64,000 nt of DNA from Narthecium ossifragum (taxonomy: Eukaryota; Streptophyta; Magnoliopsida; Dioscoreales; Nartheciaceae): NCBI GenBank assembly GCA_963920575.1, contig OY986969.1:6941076-7005075 (forward strand). Reading direction: 5' to 3'. Below the pieces are notes generated by a model. It was given only the letters and a program-made list of their open reading frames with translations. It did no database searches and was not told the DNA's origin. Both the position numbers and the translations under genes were made by a program. The first letter of the stretch is position 1. Each line of letters begins with the position of its first letter. This document shows, piece by piece, positions 45,504 through 55,971 of this stretch.

Positions 45504-46365
45504 AGCAGCTAGTTGAACTGATCTCACTCAGAGACAAGCACTGACTCCATGCAGATAGCTAGATATATATCCTGAGATACAGTATATACCCACCTGCATG
45601 CATAACGTTAATTTGGAACCTGATCTATAGAAGTCTGAAAGATATAACAAAACTAGTACTTGTTGGAGATAAGGAGGTGGAAAATTAAACACAGCTAGCT
45701 TGCTTTATGTTGTGGGTTCACGTAGTTTATGTGTGGATATGGATTCGATTTTGGAAAGAGAGAGGAAGACGGAGCCTCGTGCATTGATTGAAAACAAGAT
45801 ATATAATTAACTTCCACCTCTCTCTCTGGCTTTAGTTTACTTTACCCTCGTTTATTTATGTCTCTCACATGTCGCCAACGCTCTCTCTCCACTGCTTTTC
45901 ACCTCTGCTCATGCATGCACTTAAAATATTAATGACTTGAAGGCTCCATGCAAGTTGGGCTGGGTTTTGGTTTAGAAAATTAAGGTTTCGTCTCTGACTT
46001 AACTTTGAGCCCTGCCATGCAATCTCTATGAAGAAATCTTGATGTGTCTCAAACATGAATCTAGAACTATAATCCGTGAATTCAACTAATAAAGTGATCC
46101 AGAGTGGGCATCAAGATTTTTTCACAGGTTTATGGCCCGTGACAGCGTTGAATTTGAATGGATATATACCATGGTCATTAAAATTAGCTCAGGATTTATT
46201 GGAGATGGAGTTCGAGATAGAGCTGGAATAATTTTTCATTGATTTAGTCAACAGTTAATTAGCCAACTGATCATATGAAATGCGTCCTATACATCTACAC
46301 TTGCAACCTATTAACCGGAATAATTTAACAGCGGTTGCACCAAAAGAATAAATACGTAGTAAAAG
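45502..46365. other. FAMA upstream region, proximal
   Basis: Likely promoter and 5' leader of FAMA on the minus strand. It has GA/CT-rich stretches (45755-45830) and no repeated element with recognisable ends. I saw no open frame of note. No TATA box can be assigned confidently because AT repeats abound. Confidence 0.5.
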
Positions 46366-46376
46366 TAAGTTTAGAA

Positions 46377-46654
46377 GAACGTTTTGCCAAATATGACCCA
46401 TGATATTCACCTTTTATACTTTAAGATCACATCCCTTTTTTTTTTTTCATAATAGGACCCCATACACGTAAGGAACACACGTATAAACTAATAAGCGTAT
46501 AATTCTTGATTATACACATATCATGGGTACACGTATAATTATTATTTATACGCGTATTTCTTACGTGTATGGGATCCTATTATGCAAAAACAAATGGGAA
46601 AAGGTCCTAAAGTGCAAAAAGTGAATACCATGGGTTTTATTTAGCAACAAATCC
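46377..46654. mobile_element. 278-bp foldback MITE upstream of FAMA
   Basis: Nearly the whole element is an imperfect inverted repeat: the left arm has CCCATGATATTCAC and ATACACGTAAGGAA, and the right arm their inverses (GTGAATACCATGGG, TTCTTACGTGTAT). It is flanked by AAGTTTAGAAG at 46366-46376 and 46655-46665, an 11-bp duplication, or 9-10 bp if a base or two matches by chance. This is in the Mutator-like size range. No coding capacity. Confidence 0.85.
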
Positions 46655-46687
46655 AAGTTTAGAAGGCTATACATGTAATTACTGACT

Positions 46688-46691
<4 letters not shown>

Positions 46692-46731
<40 letters not shown>
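46692..46731. repeat. AT microsatellite, about 20 units
   Basis: A perfect run of alternating A and T. Just after it, ATGCAATAAGG is repeated twice (46730-46755). Confidence 0.9.
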
Positions 46732-46734
<3 letters not shown>

Positions 46735-46909
46735 ATAAGGTATATGCAATAAGGCTAGTTTTGAAGGGTATATTTATATATATATGCAAAGACCCCTAAA
46801 TTTATTGCAATTATATTTAAAGGCAAGATTCACGATTAAAAAAAACTTTTACATGTTTCACCAAAACTCAGGGAGAGATATCTAGTCTTAACTTTATATC
46901 TATGCTCAA

Positions 46910-48082
46910 GGTTAATGTTTACTTTTGGTATCCGTAAAATTACACATATTACAATTTAGTACTTGTAAAATTACCCATATAATAATTTAGTACTTGTAAA
47001 ATTATCCATGTGACAATTTAGTGCTTGAAGTTTATTTCTTCCCCTTTTAATACCCCAAGTATGAAAACCACCCACACCCTCGTGACCGTTGTGGAACGGT
47101 GCAAGGTTTTTCTTTGACTTAGGTTAATTTGGCTCAAACATATGGCTAAATAAAGGTGTACAACGGGTTGGGTAACCCGTTTCGGCCCGAATAATTAACC
47201 CGATCCGAACCTTAACGGCCGGGTCATAAGGTAGTCATAAACGGGTCAGGTCTAATCCGACCCGTTACAATAATGCCGGGTCAGGTAATGGGTGTTTAAG
47301 TTTTTGCTTAACGGATAACCCGTTTTACCCGTTTAGAATAAAGATTATTTATAAATTACAAGTATATATATATTATATATCTAATTAATTTTCAAGTTAA
47401 TTGGAACTTGAAACTTACATTGAAAACTTTATATTTCTTCACGTGGCACAACTTAGATTTACGTGCTTATGTTGTTTGAATTTTGGATTAATAGATTGTA
47501 ATTTAAAACTTTATATTTATTCATGTGGTACTAATAACGGGTTAATGGGTTACCTGTATTTGTTGACCTGTTAATCTGTTGATAAATTAACATGTTAACG
47601 GGCGGGTCATAAGGCCCTAAAATATTAACGGGTCGGGTTCGACCCGACCCATTAACCTGTTGACCCGACCCATTGTACACCCCTATGGCTAGAGGGAGGA
47701 AGAAATCCATAGCAATGAATAATAAGAGAACAAAACCCTACCTGACGTCTGATGGTCGTGTTGGCCGTGACAAATTTAGTAAGTAATCGGTTGTCGACTC
47801 TTGATTTCCGTTCAGGCAATTATTGCTCATTTCGTAGAAACCCTAGCCCCCTTTGTTGGCAATTAATAGGAGGCGAGAGGTTTACAAAACCGCCGTTACT
47901 ACGGGGAACGATGCAAACTAACTGGCCACGTGACCGGTATACCTTTTTATAACGTCGTCGAGCGCGGTTGGACTTTAGCAATACAATAATTATACTTTGG
48001 GTACTAAAACGGAAAAAAATAAACTTTAGAAACTAAATTATCACATCTGCAATTTTACAATAACTAAAAGTGGACTTTATCC
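46910..48082. mobile_element. MULE-type non-autonomous transposon with nested hAT MITE
   Basis: Flanked by the exact 9-bp duplication TATGCTCAA (46901-46909 and 48083-48091). The ends are inverted over at least 150 bp: the left starts GGTTAATGTTTACTTTTGG, and the right, inverted, starts GGATAAAGTCCACTTTTAG, then both share GTAAAATT, AATTTAGT and AAGTTTATTT. Inside the left arm a unit of about 32 bp (GTAAAATTAC...AATTTAGTACTT) is repeated three times (46934-47030). The hAT MITE at 47151-47685 is inserted in it. No transposase frame. Confidence 0.88.
47151..47685. mobile_element. hAT-type MITE nested in the MULE
   Basis: Terminal inverted repeats TAAAGGTGTACAACGGGTTG (left) and, inverted, TAGGGGTGTACAATGGGTCG (right). 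It has an 8-bp duplication with one mismatch, TGGCTAAA / TGGCTAGA (47143-47150 and 47686-47693), as expected for hAT elements. The interior is full of ACCCGTT and CGGGTC variants, which makes further inverted pairing possible. 535 bp, non-coding. Confidence 0.9.
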
Positions 48083-48091
48083 TATGCTCAA

Positions 48092-48532
48092 AATATACCC
48101 GGCAACATTTCACGAAGCCATACGGGACCACATGCAAAAGGATAATTTGGTAAGTATATCAAATCATCAGTTGAGATCGATGTCTATGTTTCTTTTGAGA
48201 AGAGTTGAGATGTTTATGCTATCTTAATGGAAACTTACTTTTCGAAATCTTCATATTGCACTTGCAAACCTATGGTTAAATATCAACCTATTTCCTTTAA
48301 GATACTCTCTACAGCTATTTTGCTGTCATGCGATGAGTATTATTCATTTAGGAAGTTCGGATAATAAACCACCACTTCAGTATCTCAAATAGTAGTACCC
48401 AAAAACCAAAGTGCTCCCTAGAGCAGGTCTTAGATTTAAATAACCGAATCACCAATTTAGTGGCGGAACAGGGCATGACACCAAATGAAGTCCCACAGTA
48501 GAAGGAAGTGATCCTTGCAGATGATATATATC
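48092..48532. other. Intergenic sequence between MULE and LINE-B
   Basis: AT-rich, no repeat ends and no coding frame noticed. Joined to 50136-50244 and 62706 onward, it forms the original flank downstream of the MYB-CC gene before the two LINE insertions. Confidence 0.5.
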
Positions 48533-48542
48533 AACTTCAGAT

Positions 48543-50125
48543 ATATATGTAACATGGGATCGGGTGTGCTCTCCGGTTGAAGCTGGTGGACTAGGACTTC
48601 GAAAATTTTCAGTTTGGCAACAATCTCTCCGTGTCAAACGCGCCACCAGTCTATACCTTCATCCAAATTCCATTTGGGCGAACCTGACTCGGGAGAAATA
48701 CAGATGGTGTGGCAATTTGCCGACGGGAAATCCGCCCAACCGTTGCTCCTCTCATTGGCGGAGGATCTGCCGAGCGGCAAGGATTTTGCAAGGAGGTTTG
48801 CAATGGATACCTGGGTCCAATAGTCAGGTCAGTGTCTTATTGAATCGTTGGTGTTCAGATTCTTCTCTCGCCACCTCTCCTGCTCTCTTTTCTTCTTTGG
48901 TGCCATCGAACCTCTGTGTCGGAGATCTTCTTGATAACTCTGGGGTGTGGAGGGAGGACCTACTACAACTTTATTTCCACCCGGATCTGGCTCAGGTTGT
49001 GAGGGGGGTTAGGCTTGACTGTGGTTCAGCCAGGGATAGAGCTCTGTGGAGATTCTCTGGGAATGGGGAGATCACCACAAAGGCTATATACCAATGGTTA
49101 GCTGCAGAGGCTGGTAACTGGGAAGGTGAGGCAGATAGTGCGGGTTGGCTCAATTGTTGGAAGGCACCAGTCGACCCCCGCATCAAGTTCTTTCTTTGGA
49201 GATTTTTTCATGAAAAGATCATCACCTCCGAATCTTTGTGGCGTTGGGGTACTATTCCCGATCCTATCTGTTGCCTCTGCAGTTTGGAATCGGAAACTGT
49301 CAATCATCTCTTCTTTGGATGTTCTTTTGTTTTGGAGGTGTAGCGTGGTGTATGCCAAGGGTGGTGTGCTCTGACATCCATCGATGACTGTTGGAGGGTA
49401 TTTTCTGCATCGGCACAATCTGGTCTTGGCGAATGCAAAACGATCCTTGGGTATTCTCTTTGGTGGATTTGGAAGGAGAGAAACGCGGCAATTTTTGAAA
49501 ATCAACGCCCGTTAGCAGATAAATTGGTACGCTTGATTTTTCGCCAAGTTCGTGAATTTAATATGTTTTTCTCTCCTTCCTCCCGTCCCCAAGTTTTTCA
49601 ACCTGAAGCGACACCAACTCTGCGGTCTGATGCGGCTGTGAGACTTGGGATAGCTGGTTTGGGAGCGGTATTTTTTCCAGATGGTTTCTCTGCAACTTGG
49701 GTCTGGAAAGGGTGTCGTCGGGTTCAATCTGTTGTAGAAGCAGAATTATGGGCCATGGAGGGTGGGTTGAAGGAAGCCAGTCGAAATGGAGTGCAGTATA
49801 TCCTTCTTGAATCCGATTCGTTGCTAGGAGTGGGTTATGCTTATGGGAGACTGGATTGGCCTCGAGATCTCTCCATTCCACTTATCTCTATTTGGCGATT
49901 GGCGGCGAATTTCAAGTCTATCCGTTTTGTACACATCTCTCGTGAATTCAATGTTGTAGCTGACTGTTTGGCGTCATCAGTCTGGGCAAATCGCCCAGCA
50001 TATCTTTGACTCCTTTGTTTTTCTCTTGTTCTGTTTGTGTCCCCTGGGATTCCTGGTGGCTATTTTGTCAGGTGACCGGAGTTTGGTTGTATTTTAGCCC
50101 TTGGGCTTAACTAATTAAAAAAAAA
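48543..50125 (+). mobile_element. LINE-B: 5'-truncated L1-type LINE
   Basis: Only the last 1.6 kb of ORF2 plus the 3' end is present. It ends GGGCTTAACTAATTAAAAA, very like LINE-A (GGGCTCAACTAATAAAAAA), so they are one family. The TSD is AACTTCAGAT at 48533-48542 and 50126-50135; the exact edge is blurred by the A-tail. It has the usual form of a LINE copied from its 3' end. Confidence 0.92.
48564..50009 (+). pseudogene. LINE-B ORF2 C-terminus (RT end, zf-RVT, RNase H)
   Basis: The first frame (48564-49343) starts with the region after the RT thumb (AGGLGLRKFSVWQQSL). It continues through WLNCWKAPVDPRIKFFLWRFF and a cysteine cluster (CCLCSLES...HLFFGCS), and stops at 49341 where a tryptophan codon is expected (GTG TAG for GTG TGG). 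The second frame (49524-50009) is the RVT_3 RNase H-like domain (SDAAVRLG, VVEAELWAM, LESDSL). Both lack an intact RT. Confidence 0.88.
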
Positions 50126-50311
50126 AACTTCAGATCAAATGACTAAATGCTTTAAAGAAAGCGAGCACGGCTTATGATAGAAGAAAATGGCTGAGATCCA
50201 TGCAGCTCACAAGTGCGATCACATTCTATGACAAATTTGCGAGTAAAGACACCATGTTTTTTTTTTGATGAGATGAGCCAAGAGGCTAAAATTTATAAGG
50301 ACCAAGACAAA

Positions 50312-52043
50312 CGGACAACTACAAATAGGTGTCGAAAAAGTTCGACCACGTTTCACTGGACCAGGCAATAACTATGCCAGACCTACGACACGCTCGAGCA
50401 ACACTGTCGGCTCTTGCGTTGAGTAATCTCGCTATGTAGAGAAACATGACGTAATAAAAAAGGAGGGCGTGAAGCCAAATATTCTTCGTCATCTTCTCCA
50501 AATCTGGAGGCCAACCTCTCAAACCATTGCGGATTTGTACTGCAGCAAGGGAATCCGTTTGAGTGATTAACCTTTTGAAGCCAAGTAGCTTGCCTCTCTT
50601 CATTGCCTCTAGGTTGGACTGCATTTCGCCTTCTAGCACTGAATTCACCATAGTCGGTTTGGCCCAAGCCTAGGCCTCCGTAACATATGGTAAGAGACCT
50701 AACACGCTCACTACTGCTCTACCTGAGAAGGGATCGACAGAGACGTCCGTTTGGATCACGTGAGCCTCGCGTGCCTGTTGTTGGGAGATTGGATTGATAT
50801 GTGCATCGCGACATAACCATTCTTTCGCTTGTCTTCTTATTCTACAAGGAATGGAATCAATGGAGTCTCCTTGCCCTCCAAAAATAATGCCATTACAGTC
50901 TTTCCATATTAGCCAGATACCATAAGTTAGGTGGGTCTTCAATATCTTGGAGCCAATTGTGAGGAGAGATCTGCATATGTCATCCAGATTCCAAGGAGAA
51001 AGAAGGAAGTTTTCTTTTGCAGCAATATCAGAGAAGACCTTCTAGGCAAATTGACATCCGAAGAGCGCATGATCAACAATTTTGGGTTCTCTACCACATC
51101 TCGGACAATCCCTATCCGATGTTAATCGCAGCCTCCATAGCTTGTCTCACACCGGAATCTTTCCATGGACCAACCTCCATAGGAAGTAATGGACCCTCGG
51201 GCCGACTGGGTACCAGACATTGTTCCATACTTCTTCCTTATTAGCTTTGGACTGTGAGATCGAGTCTTGGGTTTGAGCTAAGTATGCCGACACAGAACAA
51301 AGATTGCCGGAGCTATTGAGAGGCCATCGACAATTGTCTATAATTGCACATCGTCGTTGGAGAATGCTTTCAATTAGTGAAGGGTGGAATGAGAAATGGA
51401 GAGCGTCTATGTTCCAATCTCCGTACACCAACAGAGCATCTACTTTGAGACTATCCAAGCCGATATAAGAATTGATCATGGTCGGCCAATGGGAGAGTGG
51501 TAACTTGTCAGCCCAAGTATCATAGACTAAATTGAGGTTGTTGTTGATACCTGGAGTCTAAATTAATGTCCTCCGAATCGAATCCACGGTAATATAGATG
51601 TGCTTCCAGTGGTTAGAGCATGATCTTGGGTCACGGTAAGTAGGGAGAACTTCTTGCCACTGATATTTGGCTTTAGCTAACTCTTTCCACACATTAGTGT
51701 CGAGCTGTAAAAAGTTAGAAACACGCTTGGCATTGAGAGCAATCTGCCAAGAGTTGAGCTCTCTCACGCCTAGGCCTCCTACTTCTTTGGGAGTGCATAC
51801 TTCTTTCCAGGCTAGATTGCATAGTCCGGACTTACGACCCTTCCATAACAAATCACGAGATATGTGATCTAATTTGCGAATGACACCAAGGGGGACATGG
51901 GTTGTTGCCATGACAAACGCAAGTACGGCTTGGAGAACATATTTAATGAGGTCTAATCTCCCTAGGTCTAAAATGTGCTTCCCCTGCCATGAGAGCACGC
52001 GATTCACCATTTTGTCAAGAAGGAGTGAGCAGTCGGTTGCGGT
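50312..52043 (-). pseudogene. LINE-C ORF2 C-terminal part
   Basis: Frames on the minus strand: 52010-51558 with DLIKYVLQAV and LAWKEVCTPKEVGGLGVREL; 51479-51147 with WNNVWYPVGPRVHYFLWRLV; 50942-50670 with GIWLIWKDCNGIIF and an RNase H start; 50651-50319 with an RNase H end. It is more diverged from LINE-A and LINE-B than they are from each other. Frames change repeatedly, so it is a pseudogene. Confidence 0.87.
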
Positions 52044-52572
52044 AAAAAACTTGCACGAGACTAACGGGGAGCTAAGGGATTATTGGGATAATATTCTAGC
52101 AAGTTTATTCTCTTTATTTGTGAGCTTAATCTTTGTAAAACTACTCCACGTTGTGAAGTAGACTTTGAGAGAGATATCCAATAATGAGTTGGAGAGATTG
52201 TGAGGTTGTTAAGCACCCGTAAGCTTTGTTGATAGATTGCCAAGCACCCATAAGCTTGGTGGAAATCTTGTAAGAGGTCTTGCAAGTAGTGGAACCCCAA
52301 TGAGGACCCTTGGGTGAAGTGAACGTAGACAAGGTTATCCGAACCACTATAAAATCTGGTGCAATCTCTCTAACTTATCTCGTGTCCTTCATTTCTTGTT
52401 TATTTATATCTCTATTCATTTACAAGCATAAGAGTTCTTAAACTCCTCCTACCTAGGTTTTCATTTTATCGATTATTATCCAATAGAACACCCCCTCTTG
52501 GACTTTCAATTTGTATAAGAGCTATGTCTCTATTTTAGTGGTGTAACAACCCTTAGAGGATCCTAAATCAAT

Positions 52573-53718
52573 ATGGAAGACTTAGAGGGACAATCCATCA
52601 ACATGCCACTCTACTTCAATGGATCAAATTATAACTATTGGAAGATTAGGATGGAGATTTTTACACAATCCATGGACTATGAAGCATGGATGATTATTGA
52701 GGACGGAGATTTCACTCCTACAAAAATTAGTGAGGGAAAACAAGTCCCAAAAGCTAAGAGTGAGTATACGCCAAATGATTTTAGAAGACTTCAAGTGAAT
52801 GTCAAAGGTAAAAATTTTCTATTTTGTGCCCTTAGCTCAAATGAGTTTAATAGAATTTCGATATGTAAATTGGCTAAGTAGATATGGGATAAACTTGAAG
52901 TCACTTATGAGGGTACTAGCCGAGTCAAAGAAACTAAAATTAGTATGCTTGTTAATAATTATGAGTTATTTTCTATGAAGGATGATGAGAATATAAGTGT
53001 AATGTTTACTCGCTTTACCAATATTATCAATGTTCTTGATTCGCCTGGTAAAATCTATACTAATGATGACATTGTGAGAAAGATCCTTAGGTGTCTATCT
53101 AAGTCACGGGATCCCAAAGTAACGATAATCTAAGAAGTGAAAGATTTATCAAAACTGTCACTTGATGAACTCATGGGTTCTCTCATAACCTATGAGATGA
53201 ACATGGAGAGGAGCAATGATGAAGAAAGGAAGAAAAAGAAAACCATGCTCTCAACTTCACATACAATGATTCATCGGACACAAGCAATGAGGATGATGAC
53301 AAGGAGATGCAAAAGATTACAAGGAAAATTAGAAAGATCCTCAAACTTCAAGAAAAGAAAATTCCCAAAGGTGATAAGCAACTCTTCGTCTTATTTACAC
53401 AAAATTAATTGCTATGACTGTAGGAAACCTCGACACTACATGTCTGATTGTCCAAAGCTCAAGAAATCTTCAAAAAAGAAGAAGAAGGCTAAGGAAAATA
53501 CTCGGAAAGAAAATGACTTGAGCTCCACCTCCGAAGAAGATGAAAAAGAAATTACAAATCTTTGTTTAACTGCATTCGGAGATAAAGAAAATGAAATTGA
53601 CAAGTGGAGGTTCAAGGTATTTGAAGGTGGATTACAAAATACTATCAAAAGAAATGGAGGTATGCCTTACTTTTTTATATATATTTCCTCCATTATATCT
53701 TGTTATTCCATTTTATAA
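52573..53718 (+). pseudogene. Copia-type gag with zinc knuckle
   Basis: Starts MEDLEGQSINMPLYF and has the YNYWKIRME block near the start, typical of plant copia gags. The frame is broken by TAG at 52879-52881 (before IWDKL) and TAA at 53131-53133, and probably by a frame change near 53230. A CCHC knuckle CYDCRKPRHYMSDC lies at about 53410-53451. The tail is lysine-rich then acidic. Gag packages element RNA; this copy cannot make a full product. Confidence 0.88.
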
Positions 53719-54179
53719 AGTTATTTTATGATTAACTTCAAATGGTTTAATAAAGTTTTTTTTGTGAAGAATTGATTACTTTTTCAAATGACTTTTTATT
53801 GTAAATCTTCACCTAGTATCATGTTTGAGAAGATTTTAAAAACCTTCAATTTTGATTTTAAAACTTTAAATTGATTCTCTTATGATTTCTTTTATGGTTT
53901 TATGTGATTTTTCTTTCCCCTCCACTATTTCCTTTTGATGATGTCAAAGGGGGAGAAATGTGGTTATGTTATGATTTTTAAGCTATTTGGTGAACTTTTG
54001 ATTTTAAAATCGAAATCTTTGAATTTTTTTATGAAAAATTTCTTCTATGAGTGTTTGCATTAATGGATTTCACTTCAGAACATATTTTATGTGTTTAAAT
54101 GGATGCATAGATTAAAGAGGAGCTATTGAGGTTTTATCATTACAATTAAAATGGTTGTCATCATAAAAAAGGAGGAGAT

Positions 54180-55168
54180 TGTTAGTCTTAGTATTGTTTT
54201 GATGATATCAAATTGTGTATGATGATAAAACATTATTTTAATATTAACATCTCTTAATTTAGAAAGCATTAAAATCGTATTTAAGATGTTTTTGCACTCG
54301 CGGTCGATGTGCGCGGTTGATGCACTGATCGATCGCGGTTACTGTTCGTGGGAAATAGGCTGACGGTTGATGGACTGATTGACCGTGGCCTATGTAGTCT
54401 TGAAAAAGCGACGGTCGAATGAGTCATTGACCTTGAGAAGCGTTTCTCACAACAAAGTTTCACGGACGATATGGAGGACAATGCGACAGTCGACCGTGAA
54501 GCCTGAAGGTCGATGTGGCGGTCGATCCAAGTGCTGCTTTGAACGCGACGGACGATGTGGCGTACGATGCGACGGTCGACCGCCAGTCAAAAAATTAGTC
54601 GTTAAAGAGCCATTGCAGAAGAAGAAAATAGCCGTTGGAAGGCTATTTGGAGGGCTTTGGAACCTAGCTATAGAAGGGGAGATGCAAAAAACTTGCACAA
54701 GACTAACAGGGAGCTAAGGGATTATTGGGATAATATTCTAGCAAGTTTATTCTTTTTATTTGTGAGCTTAATCTTTGTAAAACTACTTCAAGTTGTGAAG
54801 TAGACTTTGAGAGAGATATCCAATAGTGAGTTGGAGAGATTGTAAGGTTGTCAAACACCTGTAAGCTTTGTGGATAGGTTACCAAGCACCCATAAGTTTG
54901 GTGGAAATCTTGTAAAAGGTCTTGCAAATAGTGGAACCCCAATGAGGACCCTTGGGTGAAGTGAATGTAAGTGGACGTAGGCAAGATGGCCAAATCACTA
55001 TAAAATCTTGTGCAATCTCTCTAACTTATCTCTTGTCCTTCATTTACTTGTTTATTTATCACTTTATTCATTTACAAGCATAAGAGTTCTTAGGCTCCTC
55101 GTACCTAGGTTTTCATTATATCGATTATTATTTAAAGGTCCAATAGAACACCCCCTCTTGGTCTTTCA
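54180..55168 (+). repeat. Complete 3' LTR of the gag-only copia element
   Basis: 989 bp, TGTTAGTCTTAG to GGTCTTTCA. A palindrome-rich array spans 54298-54592. AATAGCCGTTGGAAGG and a TATA-like CTATAGAAGG follow near 54667, so the array is upstream of the presumed promoter. The fragment at 40075-40966 is a second copy of this LTR family. Confidence 0.87.
54298..54592. repeat. CGGTCGA-type paired palindromes in copia LTR
   Basis: Pairs include ACGGTTGATGGACTGATTGA followed by CCGT, CGCGGTTGATGC facing GATCGATCGCGG, and a run of GCGACGGTCGACCG-like sites at the right end. More diverged than at 40263-40500 but laid out the same way. Confidence 0.75.
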
Positions 55169-55444
55169 AGAACCGTATAGATGATTTGATGACGTTCATC
55201 TCTAGTCTGGAGAGGAGCTTGAATCTGAGAAGCATCTCTTTGAGTTGTCTCGCTTCAAGGCAATTTGCTCTGGTGAAGAATAAGCAATCATCGGCATATA
55301 GGAGGTGCGAAAGAGAGAAACTGGAATTTCTGAAGTTTAATCCCTTAAGACCATTCGAGGGGTTCTTCATAATTCTAGAGTGGACTTCTTACACGATCAA
55401 AAAGAGATGAGATGATAGTGGGTCACCCTGTCTCAGGCAACGAT
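55169..55444 (-). pseudogene. LINE-C reverse transcriptase middle fragment
   Basis: On the minus strand it reads LRQGDPLSSHLFLIV, then after a stop LSHLLYADDCLFF, the RT active site in the YADD form, then LEMNVIKSSIRF. The rest of the RT on each side is missing where the copia elements sit. Confidence 0.88.
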
Positions 55445-55971
55445 GTCGTATACCCTGAAACAAACCGGTATAACTGAACGGAAAAATAGGACATTAATGG
55501 AAATGCTTAATTCCATGATGTCTAATTCCGGAATATCTGATGGTTATTGGGGTGAAGCTTTACTAACAACTTGTCATATTTTAAATAGAGTTCCAACTAA
55601 AGGGAAATCTATTACCCCATATGAGGCATGGAAAAATAGAAAACCCAACATTCGTTATTTCAAAGTATGGGGCTGCAGAACTATAGTTAGAGTTCCTGAG
55701 CCTAAGAGAAAGAAATTAGGAGAAAGAGGACTTGAGTGTCTATTTTTAGGATTTGCAGACCACAGTAAAGCATATAGATTCATGGTTATTGAACCCAATG
55801 ATTATATAACTATTAACACAGTTAGTCTAGGGATGTAATATTTGATGAATCAAGGTTTACCTCTTTACCTAAATTTCAGGAACTTAAAGAATTTAGCATT
55901 GAAATAAAAGCTTCTAAGGATGTTCCTAATGAAGTTACAGAACTAAGAAGAAGCAAACGACCTAAAGTAGC

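Larger units (their letters stand above)
52044..55168 (+). mobile_element. Ty1/copia element with gag only, 5' LTR truncated
   Basis: The partial 5' LTR (52044-52508) matches 54690-55168 of the complete 3' LTR (54180-55168, TGTTAGTC...TTTCA). A diverged primer site lies at 52511-52526 (TTGTATAAGAGCTATG). Gag follows at 52573-53718, then about 450 bp of non-coding sequence with a polypurine tract AAAAAAGGAGGAGA (54165-54178). No protease, integrase or RT is present. It is either a gag-only non-autonomous element or a copy that lost pol. Confidence 0.87.

Noticed and set aside
55169..55444. Independent LINE insertion
   Set aside because: It fits between the RT start and RT end of LINE-C in order and strand, and has neither an A-tail nor a TSD of its own.
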